From assembly GCA_025057315.1 (NCBI GenBank), contig JANWXW010000061.1, positions 62,001-126,000 of the forward strand: DNA of 64,000 nt, read 5' to 3'. This DNA is from Myxococcota bacterium. Its GTDB lineage: Bacteria > Myxococcota_A > Polyangia > Palsa-1104 > JAEUJZ01. Positions 54,500 to 63,151 of the stretch are shown here, in pieces. Numbering within the stretch: the stretch's first letter is position 1; every line of letters starts with the position of its first letter. Made by a program: the position numbers and the translations under genes. Below the pieces are notes generated by a model. That model was not told the origin of the DNA, did not search any database, and saw only the letters and a list, made by a program, of their open reading frames with translations.

Positions 54500-55475
54500 G
54501 GTCTGTCGCGTGCCGCTGCTGGAAATGGAGGTAGTACTCGCTGAGCGTTGCTCCGATGCAGCGCTGCGCTGCATCGGCAAACAGGGCGGCCAGGTCGCAG
54601 TACAGCCTGTCGATGTGGGCCTGGGTCGGCAGCGTGGGGCTGCCCCCCGGCATGAGCTCCGAGGAGTGAAGCATCAGCTGCACGCAGTCGGTACCCCGGC
54701 CCAAGGCCCAGCGGAGCAGGCTGCGGAGGCGGGCCCCGTTGCGACCGTTTGGACGGAGCCACTGGGGTGCCAGCACTCCCCTGAGCAGGGGCTGCGCCAG
54801 GTTCAGGCGTTCGGCCACGGCCCTGAGCAGGCGCGGTGCACCGCGGATGGTCACGGGGACCTCCAGCAGCGTCGAGCATCCTGGGCGGCGGATGTCGGTC
54901 AGATCCATCAGATAGGGATGCTCCGGGTAGCCGGAGTAGTCGCTGCCGCCACCCTGGCGGGGATCGCCCAGAACGCGGCGCCACGAGACATGGGGCGTGA
55001 CGGAGCAGTCCACCCAATATCCGCGCTCGGCGAGCACACGGGCATATAGCGCGTTCATCGCCCAGCGGCCAGCCCGGTGGCTCCGCATCCGTACGGAGAA
55101 GACCTCTTCCAGTAGGTCGGTCAGATAGACAATCTTGTCTCGCAAGACCCTCTCCGGATACTCCACCAGGTAGGGCATGTGCTGCGCGTCGTCGTCGGTC
55201 AGGGGCCACAGCGGCGGGCTGTTCCAGGCGTGCAGGTGCATGCCGATTTCTCCTGCCCCGCGGCGCAGCAGATCCCTGCCGAATTCCTGCATCACCGGGC
55301 AGCGAGCCATCTCGTAGTTGACCAGGTAGGTGGGGCGGAGGCCATGGCGTTCGCACAGTTGCTGGAAGCGCGGCAGATAACGGGCATTGTCCGTGCGCAC
55401 CTGACGCGGCCGCGCCCACAGGTTATCCCCTTCGGTATCGATGGTAATGAGAAAGTAGGGCCGATTCGGCTCCAT
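54489..55475 (-). CDS. Polysaccharide deacetylase-family (WalW-like) protein
   Basis: The 328-residue product begins FLITIDTEGDNLWARPRQ, which gives the NodB-type catalytic or metal Asp13 and a Glu15. EIGMHLHAWNSPP supplies the two His, and RSHRAGRWAMN the conserved Arg-Gly segment. The late CVQLMLHSSELMPGGSP matches the WalW-type end. These enzymes remove N- or O-acetyl groups from cell-surface glycans. There is no signal peptide, so it may act on cytoplasmic lipid-linked intermediates. It is the first gene of a two-gene unit with the ATP-grasp/phosphatase fusion. Confidence 0.85.
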   Translation of the reverse strand: MEPNRPYFLITIDTEGDNLWARPRQVRTDNARYLPRFQQLCERHGLRPTYLVNYEMARCPVMQEFGRDLLRRGAGEIGMHLHAWNSPPLWPLTDDDAQHMPYLVEYPERVLRDKIVYLTDLLEEVFSVRMRSHRAGRWAMNALYARVLAERGYWVDCSVTPHVSWRRVLGDPRQGGGSDYSGYPEHPYLMDLTDIRRPGCSTLLEVPVTIRGAPRLLRAVAERLNLAQPLLRGVLAPQWLRPNGRNGARLRSLLRWALGRGTDCVQLMLHSSELMPGGSPTLPTQAHIDRLYCDLAALFADAAQRCIGATLSEYYLHFQQRHATDHAR

Positions 55476-55563
55476 GCTGGCGCAGGCTAGCCAGCGCCCC
55501 AGGCATGGTCAAGCGAGCTCCCATGGGATGTCCGCATCGTGCCGTAGCATATAGCGCAGCAAT

Positions 55564-55578
55564 GTGCACAAAATGCAC
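55564..55578. promoter_or_regulatory. Inverted repeat in the divergent deacetylase/glycosyltransferase spacer
   Basis: GTGCA-CAAAA-TGCAC lies between two divergent surface-glycan genes, close to a CATATAG string (55549-55555) that could be a -10 for the glycosyltransferase. It is a candidate operator controlling both directions. Confidence 0.3.
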
Positions 55579-55643
55579 GGCGCATCATTGGCCATGGCAG
55601 ATGCCATTGACGGCTGGAGCCTGCGGCCGCCACATTGAGCGCC

Positions 55644-56702
55644 ATGCCGCGCACCGTCTTTTTACACGGACGCCCCTCCCATCCCTTCCATCAGGCCCTG
55701 GCCCGCTCGCTGGGCGCTGACTTTCTGGTCAAGGACTTCCTGCTCCGCTGGCATGACCACGATGCCCCGCGACTGCGACGCTATCTGAGTTGGCTGCTGT
55801 GCAGCTTCTGCTTTCCGCAGCGGGAAGCATACGACCTGATTCTGACAGAAGGACCGCAGTTTGTCCCTCTGCTGATGCGTCGGTTGGGCCTGCTGCGTCC
55901 CCACCAGCGCACAGCGGCGATCATCGCCGGAGAAACGCCCTATTTTCTCAAGGCAAACAGGTACCCTCCAGCCAGTGCGGCGGCGCTGCGCGCGGCGCTA
56001 GCATCTTACGATCTGCTCGTGTGCGTTGGCGCCATGCACGCAGAGCTGGTACGTGAAGTGCTGGGCGAGCGCACGCCGCCGCTGCTTACCATCAGCAGTG
56101 GACTCAGCCCCAGTCGACGGCAAGCGCTCTCTACGGTTGAGCCCGACCCTGGAAGCCGGCTGGCCCTGCACATTGGCAACATGATTGCGCCCTGGCGCGC
56201 CTTCTACAAGGGGTTGGACCTGGCTGTGGCCTCGGTTGCCCGCGCCCGCCGCTGGGTGCCGGGCTTGCATCTGGAAATCGTCGGGACGCTTTCGGCTGAG
56301 GTCATCCAGCAGGCTCAACCGGCCGGTGTCGCGGCTAGCAGCTGGCTGTCTTTCGTCGGCCCGGTGGCTGATTTGCGTCCTAGCCTGCGCCGCGCCGGAC
56401 TCTATATCCACCTTGGTCGTGGCGAGGCAGGACCTATGACCGTGCTGGAGGCCATGAGCGCTGGCGTGCCAGCGTTGGTGTCCGAGTGGACCGGTCTGCG
56501 CGAGGCCGTAGCTGCGGTGGACCCCCATCTCGTGGTCCCGCTGGATGAGGACATGGCCGCTGAGCGAATCGCCTGGTTTATGGCCCTCAGCCCGACCCAG
56601 CGGCAGGAGCTGTCGCGCCGCAGCCGCCAGGTGGCTGCGCGCTACACCGAGGAACGGGCCGTCTCTTCGTTTCGCGATGGCCTGGCTGGCTTCATGGGCT
56701 AG
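55644..56702 (+). CDS. GT4-type glycosyltransferase
   Basis: A 352-residue product (ATG 55644; a TTG nine bases upstream is possible). The C-terminal GT-B Rossmann half has LALHIGNMIAPWRAFYKGLD, LHLEIVGTLSAEVIQ and the EX7E motif GEAGPMTVLEAMSAGVPALV, which contacts the nucleotide sugar. No membrane segment is evident. The enzyme would transfer a sugar from a nucleotide donor during surface polysaccharide or glycolipid synthesis. It is divergent from the deacetylase and ATP-grasp/phosphatase genes, completing a small glycan cluster. Confidence 0.88.
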   Translation: MPRTVFLHGRPSHPFHQALARSLGADFLVKDFLLRWHDHDAPRLRRYLSWLLCSFCFPQREAYDLILTEGPQFVPLLMRRLGLLRPHQRTAAIIAGETPYFLKANRYPPASAAALRAALASYDLLVCVGAMHAELVREVLGERTPPLLTISSGLSPSRRQALSTVEPDPGSRLALHIGNMIAPWRAFYKGLDLAVASVARARRWVPGLHLEIVGTLSAEVIQQAQPAGVAASSWLSFVGPVADLRPSLRRAGLYIHLGRGEAGPMTVLEAMSAGVPALVSEWTGLREAVAAVDPHLVVPLDEDMAAERIAWFMALSPTQRQELSRRSRQVAARYTEERAVSSFRDGLAGFMG

Positions 56703-56796
56703 AGGGTCGCTCGGGTCCGCGCTGGAGCGTCCAAGCGGCTCTGGCGCCTTTCGCCGTGGGGGTTGACCTCGGTCCGCGCTCCTCTACACTGCCTTC

Positions 56797-57885
56797 GTGT
56801 TACCATCTGATCCTCAGACCCCGCAGCTGCGCGCTGACCTCGAGGCGGCTCTGCTGCGCGAACTGCTTGCTGCTTGGCACGATCTCAACCACAGCCACTT
56901 TGGCCAAGCCCTGCGCCCGCCGGCCCTGCTTCTGAGCGAGGCGACTGGGTACCTGGGACGCTGGGTTCGGCAGGAGCGCTGCATCGAGCTGTCGCGCCGT
57001 CTGGTGCTAGAACACCCCTGGGGGGTGGTGTGCGAGGTGCTCAAGCACGAGATGGCCCATCAGTATGTCCACGAGGTGCTCCACGTGCTGGACGAGTCGG
57101 CCCATGGGCCAGCCTTCCGGGCGGTTTGCCAGCGGCTCGGCATCGACGCCAGCGCTGGCGGCCTTCCCCGGGCCCCGGGCGGTGCAGAGGAGGAACGCGT
57201 GCTCCAGCGGGTCGCCAGGCTGTTGGCGCTGGCCGAGAGCTCCAACCTGCACGAGGCGGAAGCGGCCATGAGGGAAGCGCAGCGCCTCATGCTCAAGTAC
57301 AACATCGAGACCGCCGGCACAGGCGCCCAAGCTGGCTATGGGTTCCGCCACATCGGACCTGTCCGCAGCCGCGTCAGCGAGAGCGAGCGTCTCATCGGGA
57401 TGATCCTTGGCAACCATTTTTTTGTCGAGGTCATCTGGGTGCGCAGCTTCGTGGTGCAGCAGGGCCGCAGCGGCTGGGTCCTGGAGGTGTGCGGCAGTCC
57501 GGCCAACCTCGAGATGGCCGAATATGTCTACAACTTCCTCGTGCGCACCGCGGAGCAACTCTGGCAGGAGCACAAGCGTGCCCATGGGCTGCGCAGTGAC
57601 CGCGACAGGCGCACCTTTATAGCGGGTGTGATGCTCGGCTTTGATGAGAAGCTAAACAAGCAGAAAAATTTGCACCGAAGCCAGGGATTGGTGTGGCAAG
57701 GGGATGGGGACTTGGCCCGCTACCTGAGGCAGCGTCACCCGCGTATCCGTCTGACCCGGAGCCAGGGTCATGTCCGCAACGAGGCCCACGAGCATGGACG
57801 GGCGGCGGGTCGGAGCATCGTGCTCCACCGGCCGATCAGTGCCGCTGCCAGGTGCCGTGGTCTGGTGCTGCCGCCGCGGCGCTGA
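56797..57885 (+). CDS. SprT-like metalloprotease domain fused to DUF2786
   Basis: The product is 362 residues from a GTG. The N-terminal SprT-like domain (about 10-115) has LKHEMAHQYVHEVLHVLDES, i.e. HExxH with a downstream His and AHGPAFRAVCQRLG. A DUF2786 helical domain follows (about 135-170, RVARLLALAESSNLHEAEAA, LMLKYNIE), then a 150-residue C-terminal region (FIAGVMLGFDEKLNKQK). SprT/Spartan proteins are zinc proteases that repair DNA-protein crosslinks in eukaryotes; DUF2786 proteins are seen in phages and bacteria without known function. The fusion hints at a nucleic-acid-associated protease; there is no signal peptide. Confidence 0.85.
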   Translation: MLPSDPQTPQLRADLEAALLRELLAAWHDLNHSHFGQALRPPALLLSEATGYLGRWVRQERCIELSRRLVLEHPWGVVCEVLKHEMAHQYVHEVLHVLDESAHGPAFRAVCQRLGIDASAGGLPRAPGGAEEERVLQRVARLLALAESSNLHEAEAAMREAQRLMLKYNIETAGTGAQAGYGFRHIGPVRSRVSESERLIGMILGNHFFVEVIWVRSFVVQQGRSGWVLEVCGSPANLEMAEYVYNFLVRTAEQLWQEHKRAHGLRSDRDRRTFIAGVMLGFDEKLNKQKNLHRSQGLVWQGDGDLARYLRQRHPRIRLTRSQGHVRNEAHEHGRAAGRSIVLHRPISAAARCRGLVLPPRR

Positions 57886-57955
57886 GCAATCGGCTGTCCG
57901 GTTGGTGGGGTCCGCCCCATAGACGCTGGTGCCCGCCTCTCTGGCCACGGTCGGG

Positions 57956-58558
57956 TCACTGCTGTACCTTGAGGCTGACGGGCATCTCCACCACGACGGG
58001 CTGGCCTCTGTAGTGGGGGACGTGCCAGCGGGAGATGATCTGGGCGATGCACGCCTCCATGTCACCCTCGGTCCGGGGGCTGATGTGGACATCGCGGGTC
58101 CGTCCGTCCGGCGTCACGGTCAGGCGCACTTTGATCTGGCTGACAAACTGCAAGTTGGTGTTGCGCTTGAGGCCACGCTCATAGCAGGGCCGCAGCAGGT
58201 GGCCATTGCTGCGCAGGATCCGGCCCATTTCCTGCGCAGCGCGCTCCTCAGCACCGGTGGTGTCTAGCCTTGTCTGGGGAAGGGTAGGACGGGCGGCAAG
58301 CACGTCGTGCGATGGGAGTCGCGGCAGTGTCCGTCCGGCTCGTGGCACGGGCGCAGCGGGGGCGGCGGCCAGCTGCTCCTTGAGGCGTGACAGCTCCAGC
58401 TGGAGGCTGGCGAGCTGCTCTTTCAGGGCGCTGCGCTCGTTCTGGCACGACACGAGTTGGTCAGCCAGCTCAGCGGTTCGTCGATGTTCCTTAGCGGTAG
58501 AGGACGAGGAGGGGCAGCCGGAGACAAGGGCCAGCAGGGGCAACAGCGTTTTCTTCAC
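57956..58558 (-). CDS. AgmX/PglI C-terminal-domain lipoprotein
   Basis: The 200-residue product starts at a GTG with GGAG seven bases upstream. A lipoprotein signal (KKTLLPLLALVSGC, Cys15) is followed by a coiled coil (LADQLVSCQNERSALKEQLA ...), a Pro/Ala linker and a TonB-like AgmX/PglI domain (LLRPCYERGLKRNTNLQFVS, VRLTVTPDGRTRDVHISP, CIAQIISRWHVPHYRGQ). In myxobacteria such domains occur in gliding-motility and other envelope machines. It is the last gene of a five-gene minus-strand operon of envelope proteins, so an anchoring or energy-linking role there is likely. Confidence 0.87.
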   Translation of the reverse strand: MKKTLLPLLALVSGCPSSSSTAKEHRRTAELADQLVSCQNERSALKEQLASLQLELSRLKEQLAAAPAAPVPRAGRTLPRLPSHDVLAARPTLPQTRLDTTGAEERAAQEMGRILRSNGHLLRPCYERGLKRNTNLQFVSQIKVRLTVTPDGRTRDVHISPRTEGDMEACIAQIISRWHVPHYRGQPVVVEMPVSLKVQQ

Positions 58559-58602
58559 GGGGACACTCCAGGCAGCGGAGCCATGCGGGCCGCACCATGC
58601 GG

Positions 58603-58959
58603 CTATCGCTCCGGGTCTTTGTTCCTGGTCCGTTCGGCGCTTGAGCGCCCCCGCTGAAGATAGTCCTGCACAATCCGCTCGACATCGAGGGGTCGGACGC
58701 CATGGTAGAGCACGGCTCCGGGGGCCAGGGCTGGCATCATGCTCAGACGGAAGCTGTTTTCGCCCGGCAGCACCGGGCGCACCAACACGTTGGGGCCTTG
58801 GGTGCAGTGGCCAAAGCAGCTCTGCCAGGCGAGCTCGACCTCCACGTTCTCCAGCGGCCTCTCCCGCAGGCAGCGCAGCAGCTGGGCGTGCACCTCGGCT
58901 GACCGGCGCTTCTGCCCACACTCGGGCCCGCGGCAGATGAGCACCTGGAGCCGCCGCAC
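58603..58959 (-). CDS. Thioredoxin-like [2Fe-2S] ferredoxin
   Basis: The 118-residue product starts at a GTG (MRRLQVLICRGPECGQKRRS). Four Cys, C9, C14, C48 and C52 (CRGPEC, QSCFGHCTQGPNVLV), match the thioredoxin-like ferredoxin family, as in NuoE and the Shethna-type proteins. It would carry one electron on a 2Fe-2S cluster in the cytoplasm. It sits inside an operon of lipoproteins and secreted proteins, which is odd for a redox carrier. No partner reductase or hydrogenase is nearby. The tail is highly charged. Confidence 0.88.
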   Translation of the reverse strand: MRRLQVLICRGPECGQKRRSAEVHAQLLRCLRERPLENVEVELAWQSCFGHCTQGPNVLVRPVLPGENSFRLSMMPALAPGAVLYHGVRPLDVERIVQDYLQRGRSSAERTRNKDPER

Positions 58960-58992
58960 CGCGATCGCTCCTGCTCTGGCGGTGGGCGCAGC

Positions 58993-60867
58993 CTACGGGC
59001 TCTGCTCCGCCGCCTTGACCTTGCTGCCGGGCCGGATCGCGGTCTCATCCAGAATCTTTCGATAGTATGCCACCACCGGGGCAATGGTACGGGGCTCCTC
59101 GGCCACAAAGGACACGGTGCGTCGCTCCGCTTCGCCGCCCAGCTTGAGGAGGCCCTCGCCCGCCAGCTTGAGCGCCTCGGCGTCTTGTAGGAACGCGGGG
59201 TCGCTGCGGTACATAAGCACCAGCTCGCGCAGCGGCCGCACCGCACTGCGGTTGCCCAGCGCCACCAGGGCACCAACGATTTCCTTCAATGCCGAGGGCG
59301 GCGTGGTGGGCTCACGGAGCTGCTCGCTCAGCGCGGGCACTGCCTCTTGGGCATCCATGGCCGCTGCCGCACGCGCCAGGATGCCCAGGCCCCGTGGCCG
59401 CCGATCCTCCAGGTAGTCAAAGCGCTCGCTCAGGGCCGCCACCAGCATCTGGCTCACCTCGCGGTCCTTGCGCGCCACCAGCGCCTCGCCCGCAGCCCGC
59501 GTCACTTGCTGCGGCATCCCCTCGGCCGTGACCACCCGCAGCAGTTCGGCTGTGGCCTCCTTGCCAGGCAGCGTGCTTACCGCTTGCACGGCGAAGGTCT
59601 TGACGGCAATGAAGCTGGAGTCCCTATCAAAGATGATATCGTGGAGCACCGACAGCACCGCCGGCGTCTGCGTTCCCTCTGGCAGAGGCGGCGCAAAGCC
59701 AGCTGCATCGAAGGTCGCTCCGAGCACCTGCTGACCAGGCTGCAGCGGGATCTTGTGGCTCATCACCTTGGCACCACTGGCCAGGTCCAGCGCACCCACC
59801 TCGCCGTCTTGGGTCACGAACACGACGGCGCCACCCGTTTCATCGGAGGCCATGATGTTGTGCCGCGGCTGGGCATAGGCCCAGCGGATCCGGCCCGATT
59901 CGCTCTCTACGGCGAAGAAGAATCGGTAGCTATGCAGCACCATCACCCCGCCGCGAAACGCCAGGCCCTCCCCCTTGCGCTCCGGCGACCACAAGAGGCG
60001 GTTCCGGTCGAAGGCAGAGAAGTCCACCTGCTCTGGCCGGTAGCCATCCCAGTACAGAAAGACGCGGACCTTGTCTCCCAGCTTCGGCGCCTGGTAGGCA
60101 ATTTTCTCCTTGGTGCCCTCCACGCTCCGCTCCGTCAGCAGAGCCACGCCCCGGTCGCCGACGCCATATAGGATTCCCTCTGAGGTGGCGCGGACAAATC
60201 CGATCTGCTCGTCCTTCTGTCGGATGCGGGTCAGCTCGGCGCCCGTTCTCCCATCCAGCAGCACCACGTCCTGGTAGCGGTACGGAACGGCCACCAGCCC
60301 GCCGTGCGCCGCCGGGGCCCCCACCGAACCCGGTGCGGGCACCCGCCACAGCCGCTGGCCATCGAAGCCCAGCGCCGTCACCAGGCTACGCTTCTGCCCT
60401 CGCCCTCGGCCCTGCGTGACGTAGTAGACGCGCTCTTCATCGGCACAGATGCCCAGGAGCACCTGCGCGGGGTCCAGCGGCACCTGCGCCCGGACCTGGC
60501 CTGTGGCGGCATCGCGGATGACGAGGCGGTCTTGGCCTTGACGATGTACGAGGATGCCTTTGCCCACCGCAAAACGGGACGTCACCTCAGCGGGCACGGC
60601 GTAAGCTACCTGCCGCCTCGCCAGGTCGAAACCGATGAGCGTTCGGGCACGGGCCTCGCTGTCCTCCCGTCGCTCGGGCCCGGCCAAGATGTACGCCATC
60701 GGCCGGCCGCTGTACGGCCCCGGTGGCCCTGGCCGGATGCGCCCCAGAGTCGCCTGAAGCATCTTCCGGTCGTTGTCGATGGCGTGCACTGAAAAGGGTG
60801 CCTCAGCGCAGCCGCTGCCTGCGAGCAAGCCGGTCAGCGCAGACAGCAGGATCCAATGCCGTCTCAT
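58993..60867 (-). CDS. Lipoprotein with beta-propeller (PQQ-like) and HEAT-type repeats
   Basis: A 624-residue product. A lipoprotein signal (LLSALTGLLAGSGC) precedes a propeller-like region (about 50-400; repeating patterns such as RLVIRDAATGQVRAQVP, DVVLLDGRTGAELTRIRQ, DGEVGALDLASGAKVM). A helical HEAT-like half follows (about 420-600; AAAMDAQEAVPALSEQLREP, NRSAVRPLRELVLMYRSDP). The combination suggests a large protein-binding scaffold on the periplasmic face of a membrane. It overlaps the upstream HEAT gene by four bases, so the two are translationally coupled. No enzymatic motif is visible. Confidence 0.82.
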   Translation of the reverse strand: MRRHWILLSALTGLLAGSGCAEAPFSVHAIDNDRKMLQATLGRIRPGPPGPYSGRPMAYILAGPERREDSEARARTLIGFDLARRQVAYAVPAEVTSRFAVGKGILVHRQGQDRLVIRDAATGQVRAQVPLDPAQVLLGICADEERVYYVTQGRGRGQKRSLVTALGFDGQRLWRVPAPGSVGAPAAHGGLVAVPYRYQDVVLLDGRTGAELTRIRQKDEQIGFVRATSEGILYGVGDRGVALLTERSVEGTKEKIAYQAPKLGDKVRVFLYWDGYRPEQVDFSAFDRNRLLWSPERKGEGLAFRGGVMVLHSYRFFFAVESESGRIRWAYAQPRHNIMASDETGGAVVFVTQDGEVGALDLASGAKVMSHKIPLQPGQQVLGATFDAAGFAPPLPEGTQTPAVLSVLHDIIFDRDSSFIAVKTFAVQAVSTLPGKEATAELLRVVTAEGMPQQVTRAAGEALVARKDREVSQMLVAALSERFDYLEDRRPRGLGILARAAAAMDAQEAVPALSEQLREPTTPPSALKEIVGALVALGNRSAVRPLRELVLMYRSDPAFLQDAEALKLAGEGLLKLGGEAERRTVSFVAEEPRTIAPVVAYYRKILDETAIRPGSKVKAAEQSP

Positions 60868-61673
60868 TTTGCTGTCCTCTGCTCGATGATTTTGCTCGCC
60901 TCCACCCGCGACGGACGGGTCCTGTCCTTGCTGGACAGCTTGAGGTAGTCGGTCAGGGCATCGAGCGCCTCGTTGCCCGGGATCTTGCCCAGGGTCCTGA
61001 CCACCTCCAGGCGCAGCGGGTCGGGGCCAAAATCGGCTCGCTTGAGCAGCTCGCCCAGCGTCTGAACCACGAGCCGGTCCGGGATGTTGCCCACCATCTC
61101 AGCCAGGGTACGCGCCGTCTCCGGGCCGCCAATCTGTCCCAGCGCCGCAGGCGCCGCAGGGTCTTGCCGCTGGAGCAGCCGCAACAGGGGTCGCTCGGCG
61201 CTCTTTTCCCGTCGGGCCCCCAGCGCCGCGGCGGCTGCCGCCCGCACTTCGGCGCTGCCATCGGACAGGGCAGCCACAAGAAGCGGCACCACCTGTGCAT
61301 CATGAATCTCGCCCAGGGCCTGGACGGCACGATGGCGCAACTCCGGGTTTCGGTTGCGGCTGTACAGCGCCAGCACCTCGATGGCACGGGGATCCTTGCG
61401 CGGCACCAGCCCCTCCAGCAGGGCCGCCGCCACCCGCGGCTGGACCCCGATCGCCAGCTCGGTGAGCATGGCCTCTAGGGCCTGTGGCCCCTCTAGAGCC
61501 GCCAGCTTCTGCGCCGCCTCGACCGCATCACCCTCCTTGCTGCGCAGCTCGGACAGCAGCGTTGCAATCTCCTGCTGCTCCTGCGCCGTTGCCTTGACCG
61601 GGGCTATTTGCCGAGCGGGGGCCGGACGGGCCAGCCAGAAAGATGCCACCACGAGCAACAGGCGCCAGTTCAT
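60864..61673 (-). CDS. Secreted HEAT-repeat protein
   Basis: A 269-residue product with a signal peptide (RLLLVVASFWLARPAPA) and about six HEAT repeats (IEVLALYSRNRNPELRHRAV, ALGEIHDAQVVPLLVAALSD, ALGARREKSAERPLLRLLQR, TLGKIPGNEALDALTDYLKL). HEAT arrays are curved scaffolds for protein-protein contacts. Its stop overlaps the start of the propeller/HEAT lipoprotein (ATGA). Together with that lipoprotein it probably builds one periplasmic assembly. A phycobilin-lyase-like function cannot be excluded from HEAT repeats alone but has no support here. Confidence 0.83.
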   Translation of the reverse strand: MNWRLLLVVASFWLARPAPARQIAPVKATAQEQQEIATLLSELRSKEGDAVEAAQKLAALEGPQALEAMLTELAIGVQPRVAAALLEGLVPRKDPRAIEVLALYSRNRNPELRHRAVQALGEIHDAQVVPLLVAALSDGSAEVRAAAAAALGARREKSAERPLLRLLQRQDPAAPAALGQIGGPETARTLAEMVGNIPDRLVVQTLGELLKRADFGPDPLRLEVVRTLGKIPGNEALDALTDYLKLSSKDRTRPSRVEASKIIEQRTAK

Positions 61674-61683
61674 GGCCAGCTCC

Positions 61684-62247
61684 TCATCTTGCCCGGGCCT
61701 CTTCCTCGGTAAACTCGACTTTGCCGGAGTAGCGCGGGGCTTCTCCGCGCAGGATCACCTCGCCCTTGGCGATGATGCGGTGATTGCTCTCGATCGCAAA
61801 CAAGTACTTTCGGTTCATCTCCAGGTCTTCCTTGTCGAGTTCCACGGAATTAAACAGCACGCGCTCGCCCTTGCGGCCCATAAAGGCTTCCCACGAACCC
61901 TTCTTCACTTTGGCCGCATAGCCGGAGGTGATGTCATAGATGACAAAGTTGACCTGTACGTCATTGACTGGTTGGGCAAAAAAAGCCCCATAATAAACTT
62001 GCGCTTTGCCGGTCTTCTTGTCGTAAAAAATCGACCCTCGGTTCATGCTGCGGAGCTGGGCCGCATAGGCTGACGCATTGGTCCAGCGGGTCGGCAGAGG
62101 TCGGTCGCTGATGATCATGGTTCCCTTGAGCAGGTCCTCCGGCTTGGGCGCAGCGAGAGCCGGGCCAGGGCCGGCCATCAGGGTGGCCAAGACCATTGGG
62201 GCGACAGCCGTGGGCCAGACGGCCAGGCGAGGACGAAGGGTGGGCAT
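61684..62247 (-). CDS. Secreted protein of unknown function, first gene of the envelope operon
   Basis: The 187-residue product has a strong ribosome-binding site (AAGGAG) and a clear signal peptide (VAPMVLATLMAGPGPALA, cleavage near 33). The mature part is mostly polar beta-type sequence (GKAQVYYGAFFAQPVNDVQV, NFVIYDITSGYAAKV, KYLFAIESNHRIIAKGEVIL). No family recognised. Ten bases separate it from the HEAT gene. The short spacer upstream (62248-62313) is the only sizeable gap and likely carries the operon promoter. Confidence 0.75.
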   Translation of the reverse strand: MPTLRPRLAVWPTAVAPMVLATLMAGPGPALAAPKPEDLLKGTMIISDRPLPTRWTNASAYAAQLRSMNRGSIFYDKKTGKAQVYYGAFFAQPVNDVQVNFVIYDITSGYAAKVKKGSWEAFMGRKGERVLFNSVELDKEDLEMNRKYLFAIESNHRIIAKGEVILRGEAPRYSGKVEFTEEEARAR

Positions 62248-62313
62248 GTGGGACGCTCCTTTCCCTGTAAGATGAGGGTGCCCTGCGAGGCTACGCCAGC
62301 TGGGGCCTCCCTT

Positions 62314-63150
62314 TCAACCCTCCTCTGGGTCCGGCGTGTCGTCCTGCGCCACCAGGGCGTCGATCTGCTCCAAGGCCGCCGCCGGCGCGGTGCCCTTGCG
62401 GGCCGCCAGGCGAGACACGGCCGGAGCCAGTGACCGGTACAGCCGCGCTGCCTCTGCATTGGCCCGTGGGAGTGCCTGCAGGTGCCGGCGGACGGTTGCG
62501 ACGTCTCCGCGGGCGATGGGGCCGGTCAGGGCCGCGGGCAGACCGAGGCGGAGCACGTTGTCTGTCATCGACTGGCACAAGGCCGCCAGCGCTTGCTCAG
62601 CGTGCCGGCGGTCCAGCCCGATGGCAACCAACACCTCCACCGCTGCGCCGAGCAGGGCCGCCGCATGGCCTGCACACAGGGCCGCCGCTCCATGGTAGGC
62701 AGCCAGCTGCGCAGGCTCCAAAGGCAGCGGCACCCCGCCCAGGGCCGCCACGAGCCGACGGGCCTCCTGCTGCGCGGCCTCATCCCCACACAGGGCCATG
62801 ACGGTGCCCCGTAGGTCCTCCTGCCCCGAGGAGAGTGAGCGCAGGGGGTGGAGCAGGCCCAGCCCACGCACCCGTCCTCGCTGAGCAGCCAGCGCCTCCT
62901 CCGGGGGCAGCGCGCCCGCGCAGTGCAGCAGCACGCTGCCCGGCCCGGCGGCCCCAGCCCGGAGCATGCTCTCGGCAGCCTCGCCGATGGCCTCGTCGCG
63001 CACGGCCAGCAGGACCACCGCGGCAGGCTGCGCAGGCGGTGGACGACCCTCCCGCCGTGACCACAGCAGGACCGGCAGCTCGGCCTCCTGGAGCCCCCGC
63101 AGCAGGGCGCGGCCGACCGGTCCAGCCCCAACAATCAGCACCGACTCCAC
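62314..63150 (-). CDS. Rossmann-fold DUF2520 protein
   Basis: The product is 278 residues from the GTG at 63150, one base after the nadD stop and preceded by a G-rich ribosome-binding site. The N-terminus is a dinucleotide-binding Rossmann fold (ESVLIVGAGPVGRALLRGLQ), followed by VVLLAVRDEAIGEAAESML and the family-typical LGLLHPLRSLSS. The C-terminal helical domain is DUF2520-like (AAYHGAAALCAGHAAALLGA, ALTGPIARGDVATVRRHL). Members resemble ketopantoate reductase or F420-dependent NADP reductases but have no proven reaction. Coupling to nadD hints at a link to cofactor metabolism. Confidence 0.85.
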   Translation of the reverse strand: MESVLIVGAGPVGRALLRGLQEAELPVLLWSRREGRPPPAQPAAVVLLAVRDEAIGEAAESMLRAGAAGPGSVLLHCAGALPPEEALAAQRGRVRGLGLLHPLRSLSSGQEDLRGTVMALCGDEAAQQEARRLVAALGGVPLPLEPAQLAAYHGAAALCAGHAAALLGAAVEVLVAIGLDRRHAEQALAALCQSMTDNVLRLGLPAALTGPIARGDVATVRRHLQALPRANAEAARLYRSLAPAVSRLAARKGTAPAAALEQIDALVAQDDTPDPEEG

Positions 63151-63151
63151 C

